Shown here: one piece after another, positions 8,406 to 16,853 of the stretch
Layout: each line of letters opens with the position of its first letter
Numbering within the stretch: position 1 is the first letter of the stretch
DNA from: Streptomyces roseifaciens
GTDB lineage: Bacteria > Actinomycetota > Actinomycetes > Streptomycetales > Streptomycetaceae
Length of the DNA: 64,000 nt
Assembly (NCBI RefSeq): GCF_001445655.1
Contig: NZ_LNBE01000004.1
Span: 1,240,001-1,304,000 of the forward strand
Direction of reading: 5' to 3'
The notes under the pieces: generated by a model
Told to the model about the DNA's origin: nothing
The model's input: only the letters and a program-made list of their open reading frames with translations
The model's database searches: none
Program-made: the position numbers and the translations under genes

Positions 8406-10082
8406 TCAGTACCCGTACGTCGGGTCCGTCGACGCGGAGGGCGACGGGCCCGGCGACCGGGACGGGCGGGACGGCGACGGCCTGTCCGACGGGCGGCCGG
8501 ACGGCGGCCCCTGGCAGGTGACGGTGAACGGTACGCGATTGGAGGTGATCTTCTGCGGGCTCCTGACCTCGACTGCGAGCCAGTCCCTGCCCGTGCCGTG
8601 CTCGGTCTCGACGTACGTCAGGCCGAGGCTCTTGCCCGCCGAGATGTCGGAGGTCCGCCAGGGGTCGACCTGGCCGCTGCCCGTGACCACGCGGTAGGAG
8701 AGCCGGGCGGGGGTGCGGTCGACGGTGAAGGTCACCCGGAACGAGGGGCCCGCGCTCTTCGGCGGGCACGGGCCGGTGTAGGAGTCGCGCACCGCCTCGA
8801 CGGAGACCCGCAGGCCGTACGAGGAGTCGCCGCCGTCCGGGGTCTTCCCGGAGCCGTCCCCCGACGCCGGCCGCGACCCCGCGTTCTTGTCCGGCGCGGC
8901 GGAGTCCGCGCTGCCGGCGGAGGATCCGCCCTCGTCGCCCTCGCCCCTGCTGAAGGCCCAGGCCAGCCCTCCCACCAGCAGGGCGAGCACGACGGCGGCC
9001 ACCGCGAACACCAGCCCCGGGCGGCGTCGCCGGTCGTCACCGGTGGTGCCGAGGCCCCCCGGGGGTTCCGGGGGCCCGTACGGCCCGTCGCCGGCCGGCG
9101 GGCCGAAGCCGCCGCCGGCACCGTGCTCCCCGGAGAACGCCGCCGGGCCTGCGGGCGGGTCGCGCCGCGGGTGCGCCGGGACCGTCGGGGCCTCGGCGGT
9201 GGGCGGTGCGCCCGGGGTGGAGAGGGTGCCGCCCTGCGCGACCACCCGCAGCATCCCCTCCGCCTCCTCGGCGCCGAGCCGCAGGGCGGGATCCTTGCGC
9301 AGCAGCCCTTCCAGGACGGGTGCGAGCGCCCCCGCCCGGACGGGCGCCGGGAGCTGCTGGTCCACCACGGCCCGCATGGTGGAGAGCGGGGTGTCCTGGC
9401 GGAAGGGGGAGATGCCCTCCACCGTCGCGTACAGCGTCACCCCGAGGGACCAGAGGTCCGACTCCGGCCCCGGCGGGTTCCCCAGCGCCCGCTCGGGGGC
9501 CAGGAACTCGGGCGAGCCCACCAGCTCCCCGGTCCGCGTCAGCGCCGAGCTCCCCTCGACCGTCGCGATGCCGAAGTCGGTGAGCACGACACGCCCGTCG
9601 TTGGCGAGGATGACGTTTCCCGGTTTTACGTCCCGGTGCAGCACGCCCGCCGCGTGCGCCCCCCGGAGCGCGGAGAGCACGCCGGCGCCGATGTGCGCCG
9701 CGCGCGCCGGGGCCAGCGGGCCCTCGGCCTCCAGGACGTCGGCCAGGGACAGGCCGCGCACCAGCTCCATCACGATCCAGGGCCGCCCGTCCTCGGTGAC
9801 CACGTCGAAGACGGTGACGACATGGGGATGCGAGATGCGCGCCGCGGCCCGGGCCTCGCGCTCCAGGCGCACGTACAGCTGCCGTATCTCGTGCTCGAGC
9901 AGGCCCGACGGCGCCCGGACCTCCTTGACGGCCACCTCGCGGTCGAGCACTTCGTCCCGCGCGCGCCACACCACGCCCATGCCGCCCTGGCCCAACCGCT
10001 CCAGCAGCCGGTAACGGCCCGCCACCACCCGGTCCGGCGGCACCGCTGCGCCCTCCGGACCGCCCCCGAACGTCCCGCTCAT
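8406..10082 (-). CDS. Transmembrane serine/threonine protein kinase (PknB-type)
   Basis: The 558-residue protein has an N-terminal Hanks kinase domain: glycine loop GQGGMG (31-36), invariant Lys53 in AVKEV, catalytic HRDVKPGN with Asp151, and DFG at 169-171, followed by the activation segment and APE-like APER. A Pro/Gly-rich juxtamembrane region leads to one membrane helix (VFAVAAVVLALLVGGLAWAF, about residue 385) and an extracellular Ser/Gly-rich linker. The C-terminal domain of roughly 110 residues carries CPPKSAGPSF and TVTCQGPP cysteines that could bond. It should autophosphorylate and transmit an outside signal; ligand and substrates unknown. The ATG at 10082 is preceded by GGAGGGG. Confidence 0.92.
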   Translation of the reverse strand: MSGTFGGGPEGAAVPPDRVVAGRYRLLERLGQGGMGVVWRARDEVLDREVAVKEVRAPSGLLEHEIRQLYVRLEREARAAARISHPHVVTVFDVVTEDGRPWIVMELVRGLSLADVLEAEGPLAPARAAHIGAGVLSALRGAHAAGVLHRDVKPGNVILANDGRVVLTDFGIATVEGSSALTRTGELVGSPEFLAPERALGNPPGPESDLWSLGVTLYATVEGISPFRQDTPLSTMRAVVDQQLPAPVRAGALAPVLEGLLRKDPALRLGAEEAEGMLRVVAQGGTLSTPGAPPTAEAPTVPAHPRRDPPAGPAAFSGEHGAGGGFGPPAGDGPYGPPEPPGGLGTTGDDRRRRPGLVFAVAAVVLALLVGGLAWAFSRGEGDEGGSSAGSADSAAPDKNAGSRPASGDGSGKTPDGGDSSYGLRVSVEAVRDSYTGPCPPKSAGPSFRVTFTVDRTPARLSYRVVTGSGQVDPWRTSDISAGKSLGLTYVETEHGTGRDWLAVEVRSPQKITSNRVPFTVTCQGPPSGRPSDRPSPSRPSRSPGPSPSASTDPTYGY

Positions 10083-10322
10083 CGACGGGCCCCCTCCACC
10101 AAGAGAGCGATTCGGGGTGAATCTACCGCAACGGAGCGTGATTGCCCCCTCTTCTGCATATCCTTGTCCCGCTAACTCGCCCACAGTGACGGCAGGTTCA
10201 CGCCAGCCCTGTCAACGCCCTTGACGGAGTGGTGAATCCACCCCGCCGATGCGCGGGTGACGGAATAGGGCGGTAGGGTTACCCTGCCTGAGCCGGGTGC
10301 CTCGTTCGGGTGGGGAGTCTCA

Positions 10323-10586
10323 ATGGATCAGATAGCAATGCGCGGCAGGCCACGGGTGCCTGCCATCAGCTGCAACAGCGGTGCGTCCAGTGCGCGCCTC
10401 GACCGCCATCTCGCGGTGCTGGGCGGGCCTGCCGTGCCCCAGCGCGAAGTCGAAGGGGCGACCCTGCTGATGCGCGAGCTGACCACGCGTGATCACGCGC
10501 GCACCAAGCAGAGCCGGACCGCGAAGGTCTCCCTCTTGGCGCCGCTGAGACGCCTGCGTCGCTCCCTTTTCGGCAACCACGACTGA
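10323..10586 (+). CDS. Small basic protein of unknown function
   Basis: An 87-residue ORF starting with ATG behind GGTGGGGAG. It has no signal peptide or membrane helix. Its Arg/Lys-rich C-terminus (KVSLLAPLRRLRRSLFGNHD) looks like an amphipathic basic helix, and the middle carries a conserved-looking stretch, SARLDRHLAVLGGPAVPQ. I do not recognise a family. The 240 bases before it hold no other gene and contain a possible short hairpin (GGTG AAT CCACC). It is convergent with the ABC exporter operon downstream. Likely a real lineage-specific Streptomyces gene, since start, ribosome binding site and codon bias agree. Confidence 0.6.
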   Translation: MDQIAMRGRPRVPAISCNSGASSARLDRHLAVLGGPAVPQREVEGATLLMRELTTRDHARTKQSRTAKVSLLAPLRRLRRSLFGNHD

Positions 10587-10729
10587 GCCCCGCCCCGAGC
10601 GCCCCGCCCCGCAGCCGTTCCGTCATCGACAGCGACACCGGTGCGACGCCGTCGGCCCTCCACCCTCTCCCCAGGGCGCGGCCGTACGGCGCCGTGGCAT
10701 GTCCGGGCCCGTCTCCGGCCGTGCCGCGG

Positions 10730-11518
10730 TCAGGCTGAGTCCCGTGCGTACCGCCGCACCGTGAGCGGTACGAACACCGCGAGCAGCAGCACCGCCCAGC
10801 CGGTCGCCGCCAGGACGGGGTGTGCGACCGGCCAGGATGCGTCCGCCGCGGTGCTGCCGTTGCCGAAGAGCTCCCGGCAGGCGGTGGTGAGCGCGCTGAT
10901 CGGGTTCCACTCGGCCACGGTGCGCAGCCAGCCCGGCATGCCCTCGGTCGGCACGTAGGCGTTCGACAGCAGCGGCAGCATGAAGGTCGCGCCGGCCAGC
11001 TGGCCCGCGGTCTCCTCGTTCCCGAGCACCATCCCCAGGTAGTGGCCCAGCCAGGCCGTGACCAGCCGGAAGAGCAGCAGCAGTGCGAAGGCGCCCGCGG
11101 CGCCGGCCGCACCGCCCTCGATCCGCCAGCCCACGGCGAGCCCGCACAGCACCAGCGGCACCGTCCCGATCGCCGCGAGCGTCACGTCCGCCGCCGTCTG
11201 CCCGGCCGGAAGGGCGAACCGGCTCATGGGCAGGGTCCGGAAGCGGTCCATCACCCCGCGCTGGGAATCCTGCGCCGACGCCAGCATGGATGTCATCACT
11301 CCGTTGACGGCCGTCACCGCGAACAACCCCGGTACGAGGTACGCCCGGTAGTTCGCGCCCCCCTCCAGCGCCACTGCGCTGCCGAAGACATAACCGAAGA
11401 ACAGCAGCATCGTCACGGGCATGGTGAGCGTGATCACGAGCAGTCCGGGCACGCGGCGCATGCGCCGGAGGTGACGGCCGAGCACGGCCCGGGTGTCGGA
11501 CAGCGCGAGGGAGCTCAT
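10730..11518 (-). CDS. ABC-2 type exporter permease (DrrB-like)
   Basis: The 262-residue integral membrane protein has six predicted helices with the ABC-2 pattern. A first helix (LLVITLTMPVTMLLFFGYVFGSA) is followed by an extracytoplasmic loop, a cytoplasmic segment with RFRTLPMSRFAL, and later helices ending in VLLLAVFVPLTVRRYA. The cytoplasmic motif RFRTLPMSR is typical of DrrB/ABC-2 permeases that couple to DrrA ATPases. Its ATG overlaps the ATPase stop (ATGA at 11515-11518), so the two are co-translated. It probably exports a drug or lipid-like compound; the substrate is not evident. Confidence 0.88.
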   Translation of the reverse strand: MSSLALSDTRAVLGRHLRRMRRVPGLLVITLTMPVTMLLFFGYVFGSAVALEGGANYRAYLVPGLFAVTAVNGVMTSMLASAQDSQRGVMDRFRTLPMSRFALPAGQTAADVTLAAIGTVPLVLCGLAVGWRIEGGAAGAAGAFALLLLFRLVTAWLGHYLGMVLGNEETAGQLAGATFMLPLLSNAYVPTEGMPGWLRTVAEWNPISALTTACRELFGNGSTAADASWPVAHPVLAATGWAVLLLAVFVPLTVRRYARDSA

Positions 11519-12507
11519 GCGGCGGCCTCCCCGGCTCCGGCCTCGGCCCCGGCCCCGGTCCCGGCATGGTCGCCCGCGCCGGAGGTCAGGTGCAGGAAGA
11601 CCTCGTCCAGCGTGGGCTGCCGCAGGCCGGCGTCGGCGAGGGGGACGCCCGCCGCGTCGAGTTCGCGCACGAGGTGAGGGAGCGTCAGGTCCGGGTCGGT
11701 GGTGACCGCTGCGGCCGCGCGCCGCCCGGTGTCGAGGACCGGCCGCCCGCCGGTGAGCCGGGCCAGGACGGCCGCGGCGCCCGCGAGCGCCTCCTCCTCC
11801 GCGACGACCACCTCGGCGCGGGCGCCGAGCCGGGCCTTGAGCTGTGCGGGGGTGCCCCGTACGGCGGCCCGCCCGTGGTCGATCAGCACGACGTCGTCGG
11901 CCAACTGATCCGCCTCCTCCAGGTATTGCGTGGTGAGCAGCACGGTGGTGCCGTGCTGCGTCAGTTCGCGGACGGCGCTCCAGATCGTGCTGCGGCTGGC
12001 CGGGTCGAGGCCGGTCGTCGGCTCGTCGAGGAAGAGCACGCGGGGCTTGGTCAGCACGCTCGCGGCGAGGTCGAGCCGGCGGCGCATGCCGCCCGAGTAG
12101 GTGCGGGCCGGGCGGTCGGCGGCGTCCCCGAGGCCGAAGTGCTCCAGCAGGACGTCGGCGCGGGCGTGCGCGGTCGCGCGGCCCAGCCGGTGCAGCCGGC
12201 CGAACAGCCGCAGGTTCTCGCGGCCCGTCAGATCGGCGTCCACGGAGGTCGCCTGGCCGGTCACCCCGATGGCCCGGCGTACGTCCCGGGGCGCGCGCGC
12301 CACGTCGTGCCCGGCGACCCGTGCGGTGCCCGCGTCGGGGCGGACGAGCGTGGTCAGGAGGCGGACCGCGGTGGTCTTGCCCGCGCCGTTGCGCCCCAGC
12401 AGGGCGCAGACGCTTCCTTCGGGCACGGCCAGGTCGAGCCCGCGCAGCGCGTGGACGGCCCCGAACCGCTTCTCCAGCCCCTCACTAAGTACAGCGTACG
12501 TAGTCAT
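11515..12507 (-). CDS. ABC transporter ATP-binding protein (DrrA family)
   Basis: The 330-residue ATPase shows Walker A GRNGAGKTTAVRLL (about 38), a Q-loop, the signature TYSGGMRRRLDLA, Walker B RVLFLDEPTTGLD and the switch His in the TTQYLEEAD region. The C-terminal extension beyond residue 230 ends with the DrrA-like LRQPTLDEVFLHLTSG motif, which places it in the daunorubicin-resistance exporter subfamily. It powers the permease encoded immediately downstream. The gene is divergent from a TetR gene, and a palindrome lies in the 66-base gap, so it is probably repressed by that TetR until an inducer arrives. Confidence 0.93.
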   Translation of the reverse strand: MTTYAVLSEGLEKRFGAVHALRGLDLAVPEGSVCALLGRNGAGKTTAVRLLTTLVRPDAGTARVAGHDVARAPRDVRRAIGVTGQATSVDADLTGRENLRLFGRLHRLGRATAHARADVLLEHFGLGDAADRPARTYSGGMRRRLDLAASVLTKPRVLFLDEPTTGLDPASRSTIWSAVRELTQHGTTVLLTTQYLEEADQLADDVVLIDHGRAAVRGTPAQLKARLGARAEVVVAEEEALAGAAAVLARLTGGRPVLDTGRRAAAAVTTDPDLTLPHLVRELDAAGVPLADAGLRQPTLDEVFLHLTSGAGDHAGTGAGAEAGAGEAAA

Positions 12508-12526
12508 GGCCGTGACCCTACCCCAC

Positions 12527-12543
12527 TACGTACGTCGTACGTA
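12527..12543. promoter_or_regulatory. Perfect palindrome, probable TetR operator
   Basis: TACGTACG at 12527-12534 and CGTACGTA at 12536-12543 form an exact 8-bp inverted repeat around one base, midway between the divergent ABC exporter and TetR genes. A further GTACGTA half-site at 12496-12502 overlaps the ATPase start codon. The arrangement is the classical one for a TetR repressor acting on itself and its exporter. Confidence 0.75.
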
Positions 12544-12573
12544 ACTAGGATGGTGGGCGAGGTGATGTGATCC

Positions 12574-13359
12574 ATGGCAGCCAGCGGCCGCACGGCCACC
12601 CCCGAGGTCATCTGGGCGCGCCCCGAACGCGCGGCCCGCGGCCCGCGCCCCGCGCACACCCGCGCCGAGATCGCGGCCGCGGCCGTGCGCGTCGCGGACG
12701 CGGAGGGGCCCGAGGGCGTCTCGATGCGCCGCGTGGCCGCCGAGACCGGCTGCGGCACGATGTCGCTCTACAACTACGTCCCGCGCAAGGAGGACCTGTA
12801 CGAGCTGATGGTCGACGCCGTCAGCGCCGAGTACGACCTCTCCGCGGCGCCCTCGGGCGACTGGCGCGCCGACACGCTGGCCCTCGCGGGGCAGACGCGC
12901 GCCCTGATGCACCGCCACCCCTGGCTGCCGCGGCTGATGTCGCCCGCCCACGGCTTCAGCCCGAACGCCCTGCGGTACCTGGAGTACTTCCTGTGGGTGC
13001 TGGAACCCCTCGACGCCGAGGGGGGCACCAAGATGGAGCTCATCTCGATGGTCAACGGGGTCGTCTCCGCCTATGTGGTCAACGAGCTCTCCGAGGCCGA
13101 GCGGGCCCGCACCTCACCCTTCCCGCCCGGTCAGGAGCACGCCGCGCGCATGGCCCACCTGGCGCGCGAGCTCTCCGGTGGCGCCTACCCGCGCCTGGCC
13201 GGTGTCCTCGGCGCGGGCTTCGCCGCCGTGGACCTCGACGCACAGTTCGAGCGCGCCCTCGGCCGGCTGCTCGACGGCTTCGCCCCGGGGCGCGCCGGCG
13301 GGGGTCAGTCGGCGTCCGCCTCCAGCGTGACGCTGAAGGAGAACCGGTCGCCCCGGTAG
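12574..13359 (+). CDS. TetR family regulator with TetR_C-type ligand domain
   Basis: The 261-residue protein has an N-terminal helix-turn-helix (about 45-75: VSMRRVAAETGCGTMSLYNYVPRKEDL) after an unusually long Arg/Pro-rich leader. A C-terminal domain resembles tetracycline-repressor-like regulators of exporters. The ATG at 12574 follows a GAGGTGA ribosome binding site. It is divergent from the ABC exporter and is the obvious candidate to bind the palindrome between them. The last 55 bases overlap the end of the convergent GntR gene, so the two 3' ends are antisense to each other. Confidence 0.88.
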   Translation: MAASGRTATPEVIWARPERAARGPRPAHTRAEIAAAAVRVADAEGPEGVSMRRVAAETGCGTMSLYNYVPRKEDLYELMVDAVSAEYDLSAAPSGDWRADTLALAGQTRALMHRHPWLPRLMSPAHGFSPNALRYLEYFLWVLEPLDAEGGTKMELISMVNGVVSAYVVNELSEAERARTSPFPPGQEHAARMAHLARELSGGAYPRLAGVLGAGFAAVDLDAQFERALGRLLDGFAPGRAGGGQSASASSVTLKENRSPR

Positions 13360-14066
13360 CGGATCCGGGCCACGTCCACCGCCCGGCCCGAGGCGTCGTA
13401 CGTCACGCCCGTGTAGTGCAGGATCGGGCTCAGCAGCGGCACCTGCAGCAGCCGCGCCGTCTCCGGGTCGGCCAGGCGGGCCTCGACCGTGTCGGTGATC
13501 CGGCTGATCCGCACGCCCACCGCGTCCCGCAGCACCTTCGTCATCGGCCAGCGCGCCAGGTCCGCCAGGTCGATGCGCTCGGCGAGCTCGGGGCGGACGA
13601 GGTTCTCCGCCCAGTTCGTCGGCTCGCCCGACTCCCCGTCGCAGCGCAGCCGGCGGAAGACCACCGCCTCCTCCAGGTCGGGGAAGTACTCGCCCAGCTC
13701 GGCCGGGACCGCCGCCGTCCCGTGGCCCAGCACGGTGGTCCGCTCGCCGGACTGCTGCGCCACGATCGCGTCCACCGAGCCGAGCAGCCGCACGGGGGAG
13801 ACCCGCCGGGCGCTCGGCTCGATGAAGGTGCCGCGCCGCCGGTGCCTGCTGATCAGGCCCTCCGCCTCCAGCTCCTTCAGCGCTTGCCGCATGGTCAGCA
13901 CGCTCACGCCGTAGTGCTCGGCGAGGGCGTCCTCGGTGGGCAGGCGCAGCGGGTCGCTCGGGCAGCGCCCGAGTATCGAGGCGCGCAGCGACTGCGACAC
14001 CTGGTACCACAGCGGCAGCTTGCGGTTGAGCGCGAGGGAGTCGGGGGCGAAGGTGGTCACGGACAC
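13305..14066 (-). CDS. GntR family regulator, HutC/UTRA subfamily
   Basis: The 253-residue protein has a winged helix-turn-helix in the first 85 residues (PLWYQVSQSLRASI, LPTEDALAEHYGVSVLTMRQAL, GLISRHRRRGTF). A UTRA ligand domain follows, with AVVFRRLRCDGE and LLQVPLLSPILHYTG. The GTG at 14066 lies 16 bases after the hmgA stop on the same strand, so hmgA and this gene are likely one operon. The regulator may therefore sense a tyrosine- or homogentisate-pathway metabolite. That assignment is inference from position; HutC members also respond to many other ligands. Confidence 0.86.
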   Translation of the reverse strand: MSVTTFAPDSLALNRKLPLWYQVSQSLRASILGRCPSDPLRLPTEDALAEHYGVSVLTMRQALKELEAEGLISRHRRRGTFIEPSARRVSPVRLLGSVDAIVAQQSGERTTVLGHGTAAVPAELGEYFPDLEEAVVFRRLRCDGESGEPTNWAENLVRPELAERIDLADLARWPMTKVLRDAVGVRISRITDTVEARLADPETARLLQVPLLSPILHYTGVTYDASGRAVDVARIRYRGDRFSFSVTLEADAD

Positions 14067-14082
14067 TCCGGCTCGTACGGCG

Positions 14083-15426
14083 TCACGGGCGGGGCTGGCG
14101 GAAATGACGCTCCAGACCCTGCCACACGTCGTCGTAGCGCGTCTGGAGATGGCCGGCGGTACGGGCCTGCTCCGTCGCGGTCACGGGCCAGCGCGTCTCG
14201 AACATGAAGGCCAGCCCGTCGTCCACCTTCTGCGGCTTCAGCTCGGCCGCGCTCGCCTTGTCGAAGGTGTCCCGGTCCGGGCCGTGCGCCGACATCATGT
14301 TGTGCAGCGAGCCGCCGCCCGGGACGAAGCCGCCCTTCCCGGCGGCCTTCGCGTCGTAGGCGCCCTCGATGAGGCCCATGTACTCGCTCATCACGTTCCG
14401 GTGGAAGTACGGCGGCCGGAAGGTGTCCTCGCCCACCAGCCAGCGCGGCGCGAAGACGACGAAGTCGACGCCCGCCAGGCCCGGGGTGTCCGACGGGGAC
14501 GTGAGCACCGTGAAGATCGACGGGTCCGGGTGGTCGTAGCTGATCGAGCCGATGACGTTGAAGCGGCGCAGGTCGTAGACGTACGGGACGAGGTTGCCGT
14601 GCCAGGCGACCACGTCCAGCGGCGAGTGGTCGTACGTCGCCGTCCAGAGGCTGCCGCAGAACTTGTTGACGACCTCGACGGGGCCTTCGACGTCCTCGTA
14701 GGCGGCCACCGGGGCGAGGAAGTCGCGCGCGTTCGCCAGCCCGTTCGCGCCGATCGGCCCCAGGTCGGGGAGGGTGAAGGGCTGCCCGTAGTTCTCGCAC
14801 ACGTAGCCGCGGGCGGTGGCGTCCAGCAGCTCCACCCGGAAGCGCACCCCGCGCGGGATCAGGGCCACGTGCCCGGGCTCGGCGCGCAGCAGCCCGAACT
14901 CCGTGCGCAGCAGCAGCCCGCCGCGCTCGGGCACGATGAGCAGCTCGCCGTCGGAGTCGCTGAACACCCGGTCCGTCATGGAGGCGTTCGCGGCGTAGAG
15001 GTGGACGGCCATGCCCGCGCGCTGGGTGGCGTCGCCGTTGCCGCCCAGGGTCCACAGGCCGGCCAGGAAGTCCGTGCCCTCGGCCGGCTCGGGCAGCGGG
15101 TCCCAGCGCAGCCGGTTGGGGTCGGGCACGGCGTCGGCGAACGGCGCGCTCGCCAGGTGCCCGTTGCCGGTGCGGGCGAAGGGCGGGTGCGCGGCGGAGG
15201 GCCGGATGCGGTAGAGCCAGGACCGGCGGTTGCTGTGCCGCGGCTCGGTGAAGGCCGTGCCGCTCAGCTGCTCCGCGTACAGCCCGAGCGGGGCCCGCTG
15301 CGGGGAGTTGCGCCCTTCGGGCAGCGCCCCCGGGACGGCCTCGCTGCTGTGCTCGTTGCCGAAACCGGCCGAGTAGGCGAGCCCCTCGGCGGCCTTCCGC
15401 GCCTGCTCGTTGCCCGTACCGCTCAT
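14083..15426 (-). CDS. hmgA: Homogentisate 1,2-dioxygenase
   Basis: The 447-residue enzyme cleaves the ring of homogentisate to maleylacetoacetate in tyrosine and phenylalanine catabolism, using non-haem iron. Family landmarks are [13 protein letters not shown] at the N-terminus, the [11 protein letters not shown] segment, and the iron-ligand regions [14 protein letters not shown] (His and Glu) and the following HGPDRDTF. Length matches the bacterial and human enzymes. A good vegetative-type promoter with an overlapping inverted repeat lies upstream (15447-15490), and a GntR gene follows in the same direction. Loss of this enzyme leads to brown pyomelanin pigment in many bacteria. Confidence 0.96.
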   Translation of the reverse strand: MSGTGNEQARKAAEGLAYSAGFGNEHSSEAVPGALPEGRNSPQRAPLGLYAEQLSGTAFTEPRHSNRRSWLYRIRPSAAHPPFARTGNGHLASAPFADAVPDPNRLRWDPLPEPAEGTDFLAGLWTLGGNGDATQRAGMAVHLYAANASMTDRVFSDSDGELLIVPERGGLLLRTEFGLLRAEPGHVALIPRGVRFRVELLDATARGYVCENYGQPFTLPDLGPIGANGLANARDFLAPVAAYEDVEGPVEVVNKFCGSLWTATYDHSPLDVVAWHGNLVPYVYDLRRFNVIGSISYDHPDPSIFTVLTSPSDTPGLAGVDFVVFAPRWLVGEDTFRPPYFHRNVMSEYMGLIEGAYDAKAAGKGGFVPGGGSLHNMMSAHGPDRDTFDKASAAELKPQKVDDGLAFMFETRWPVTATEQARTAGHLQTRYDDVWQGLERHFRQPRP

Positions 15427-15446
15427 CGCGTGCTCCCAGCGCCGAT

Positions 15447-15490
15447 GGATTCCTATGGGAGACCGTAGGATTCCCGGCGGGGTGCGTCAA
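15447..15490 (-). promoter_or_regulatory. hmgA promoter with overlapping inverted repeat
   Basis: On the minus strand TTGACG (15490-15485) and TACGGT (15467-15462) are separated by 17 bases, a near-consensus housekeeping promoter. An imperfect inverted repeat with 12-base arms (10 of 12 matching, four-base centre GAGA) covers 15447-15474 and overlaps the -10 and probable start site. This is a repressor-like position. Either the GntR downstream of hmgA or the TetR upstream could be the binder. Confidence 0.65.
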
Positions 15491-15525
15491 TGGATCAGCG
15501 CGGGAAACGGGCGGGCCGTTTCTTC

Positions 15526-16143
15526 CTACTTCTTCGCGTACCCCACCATGCGCAGCGCCAGGTCCGCGTACAGCTCGCCCACCTCGTCCGGCGTGCGCTT
15601 GCCCTCGGCGTTGAACCACCGGGCGACGTCGATGCACAGCGACAGCACCGCCAGCGTCGTCCCCGGCACGTCCGGGGTGCCGAAGTCGCCCGAGGCCACC
15701 CCGTCCTCGACGATGGTGCGCACCGCGGCGTCGGTATCCCGGCGCAGGGCGACGATCTCGGCGTAGTGCTCCTCGCCCAGCGCCCCCAGCTCGTACTGCA
15801 CGACCCGGGCGGTGGTGTGGTGCTCGGCGTGCCAGCGGACGAAGCACCGCACGGCCTCGGAGAGGCGGTCGGCGGGGCTGCCGCCCGAGTCCCGCGCCCG
15901 GCGCAGGATGCCGAGGGCGAGCCGGTGGCCGACGCTGCTGATGCGGTAGAGCAGCTCTTCCTTCGTCTTGTAGTGGATGTAGAGCGCGGCGGGGCTCATG
16001 CCGGCGCGGCCGGCGATGTCGCGGGTGGTGGTGGCGTGGTAGCCGCGCTCGGCGAAGGCCTCCACGGCGGCGATCACCAGCCGCCGCGCGGCGTCGGGCG
16101 TGACATCGGCCCACTGCCCGCTCTGCTGCCCCTCCGCACCCAT
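15526..16143 (-). CDS. TetR family regulator
   Basis: The 205-residue form starts at ATG 16143 (MGAEGQQSG); an upstream ATG at 16200 would add a low-complexity Arg/Gly leader. The helix-turn-helix (TTTRDIAGRAGMSPAALYIHYKTKEELL) is followed by a helical ligand domain of the type common in regulators of acyl-CoA metabolism. The 16215-16222 palindrome AAGCGCTT lies upstream and may be its own operator. It sits between hmgA and a second TetR gene on the same strand. Its target is uncertain: hmgA, itself, or a remote fatty-acid gene. Confidence 0.85.
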   Translation of the reverse strand: MGAEGQQSGQWADVTPDAARRLVIAAVEAFAERGYHATTTRDIAGRAGMSPAALYIHYKTKEELLYRISSVGHRLALGILRRARDSGGSPADRLSEAVRCFVRWHAEHHTTARVVQYELGALGEEHYAEIVALRRDTDAAVRTIVEDGVASGDFGTPDVPGTTLAVLSLCIDVARWFNAEGKRTPDEVGELYADLALRMVGYAKK

Positions 16144-16214
16144 CCCACGCCCCGCTCTCCCGGCCCGCCCCGGGCCCTGCGCCCGCGGAACGAACACCAT
16201 ACCCCGAGGTGAGC

Positions 16215-16222
16215 AAGCGCTT
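16215..16222. promoter_or_regulatory. AAGCGCTT palindrome in GAGCAAGCGCTTAGG
   Basis: A short perfect palindrome of a kind often seen upstream of acyl-CoA-related TetR genes. It lies between the two TetR genes, about 70 bases before the preferred start of the first. Confidence 0.4.
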
Positions 16223-16250
16223 AGGGAGGGTGTGGGGCGGTCCGGGTCCG

Positions 16251-16853
16251 CTACGGCCGCAGCGCCCGCATCAGCAGGTCCGCGAGGTGGCCGGCGACCT
16301 GTCCGGCGCTCAGCCGGCCCTCCGGGTGGTACCAGGCGCCCAGGTGGTGGACGGAGCCGAAGTGGTAGTCCACGACCAGGTCCGCGGGGGTGGCCGAGGT
16401 GAAGACCCCGGAGCGCTGGCCCTCCTCGACCAGGGCCCGGAACCGCTCGTGGTAGCGGCGCCGCTCCGCCCGCACCTGCGCGAGCTTCTCGGGGCCCAGG
16501 TGGTGCATGGACCGGAAGAAGATCTTCGTGTCGTCGAGGTTCTCGATGGTGGTGACCACCACGTCGGCCGCCGCCTCCCGCAGCCGCTTCTCCACCGGCG
16601 CGTCCGAGCGGGCGAAGCAGTCCAGCCGCTCCTGCTGCAGGCGCAGCACCCGCGCGTACACCTCGTGCAGCAGGTCGTCCTTCGAGCCGAAGTAGTGGTA
16701 GAGGGCGCCCTTGGTGACGCCCGCGGCCTCCACGATCTCCTGGACGGAGGTGCGGTCGTAGCCCCGGTCGGCGAAGAGCCGGGTGGCGGCAGCGAGCAGC
16801 CGCTGCGGCACGGAGCAGCCGCCCTCGCTCCCGCCCTCCACCGCTGTGTTCAC
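16251..16853 (-). CDS. TetR family regulator co-transcribed with an SDR
   Basis: The 200-residue protein has a typical TetR helix-turn-helix (RLFADRGYDRTSVQEIVEAAGVTKGALYHYFGSKDDLL) and a C-terminal domain with DYHFGSVHHLGAWYHPEGRLS. This resembles KstR2/FadR-like regulators of CoA-ester catabolism. The GTG start at 16853 overlaps the SDR stop (GTGA), so the pair is translationally coupled. A motif upstream of the SDR (17650-17662) is repeated in front of the APH-ACAD operon at 29157-29169, making this protein the best candidate regulator of both. That link is inference. Confidence 0.88.
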   Translation of the reverse strand: MNTAVEGGSEGGCSVPQRLLAAATRLFADRGYDRTSVQEIVEAAGVTKGALYHYFGSKDDLLHEVYARVLRLQQERLDCFARSDAPVEKRLREAAADVVVTTIENLDDTKIFFRSMHHLGPEKLAQVRAERRRYHERFRALVEEGQRSGVFTSATPADLVVDYHFGSVHHLGAWYHPEGRLSAGQVAGHLADLLMRALRP

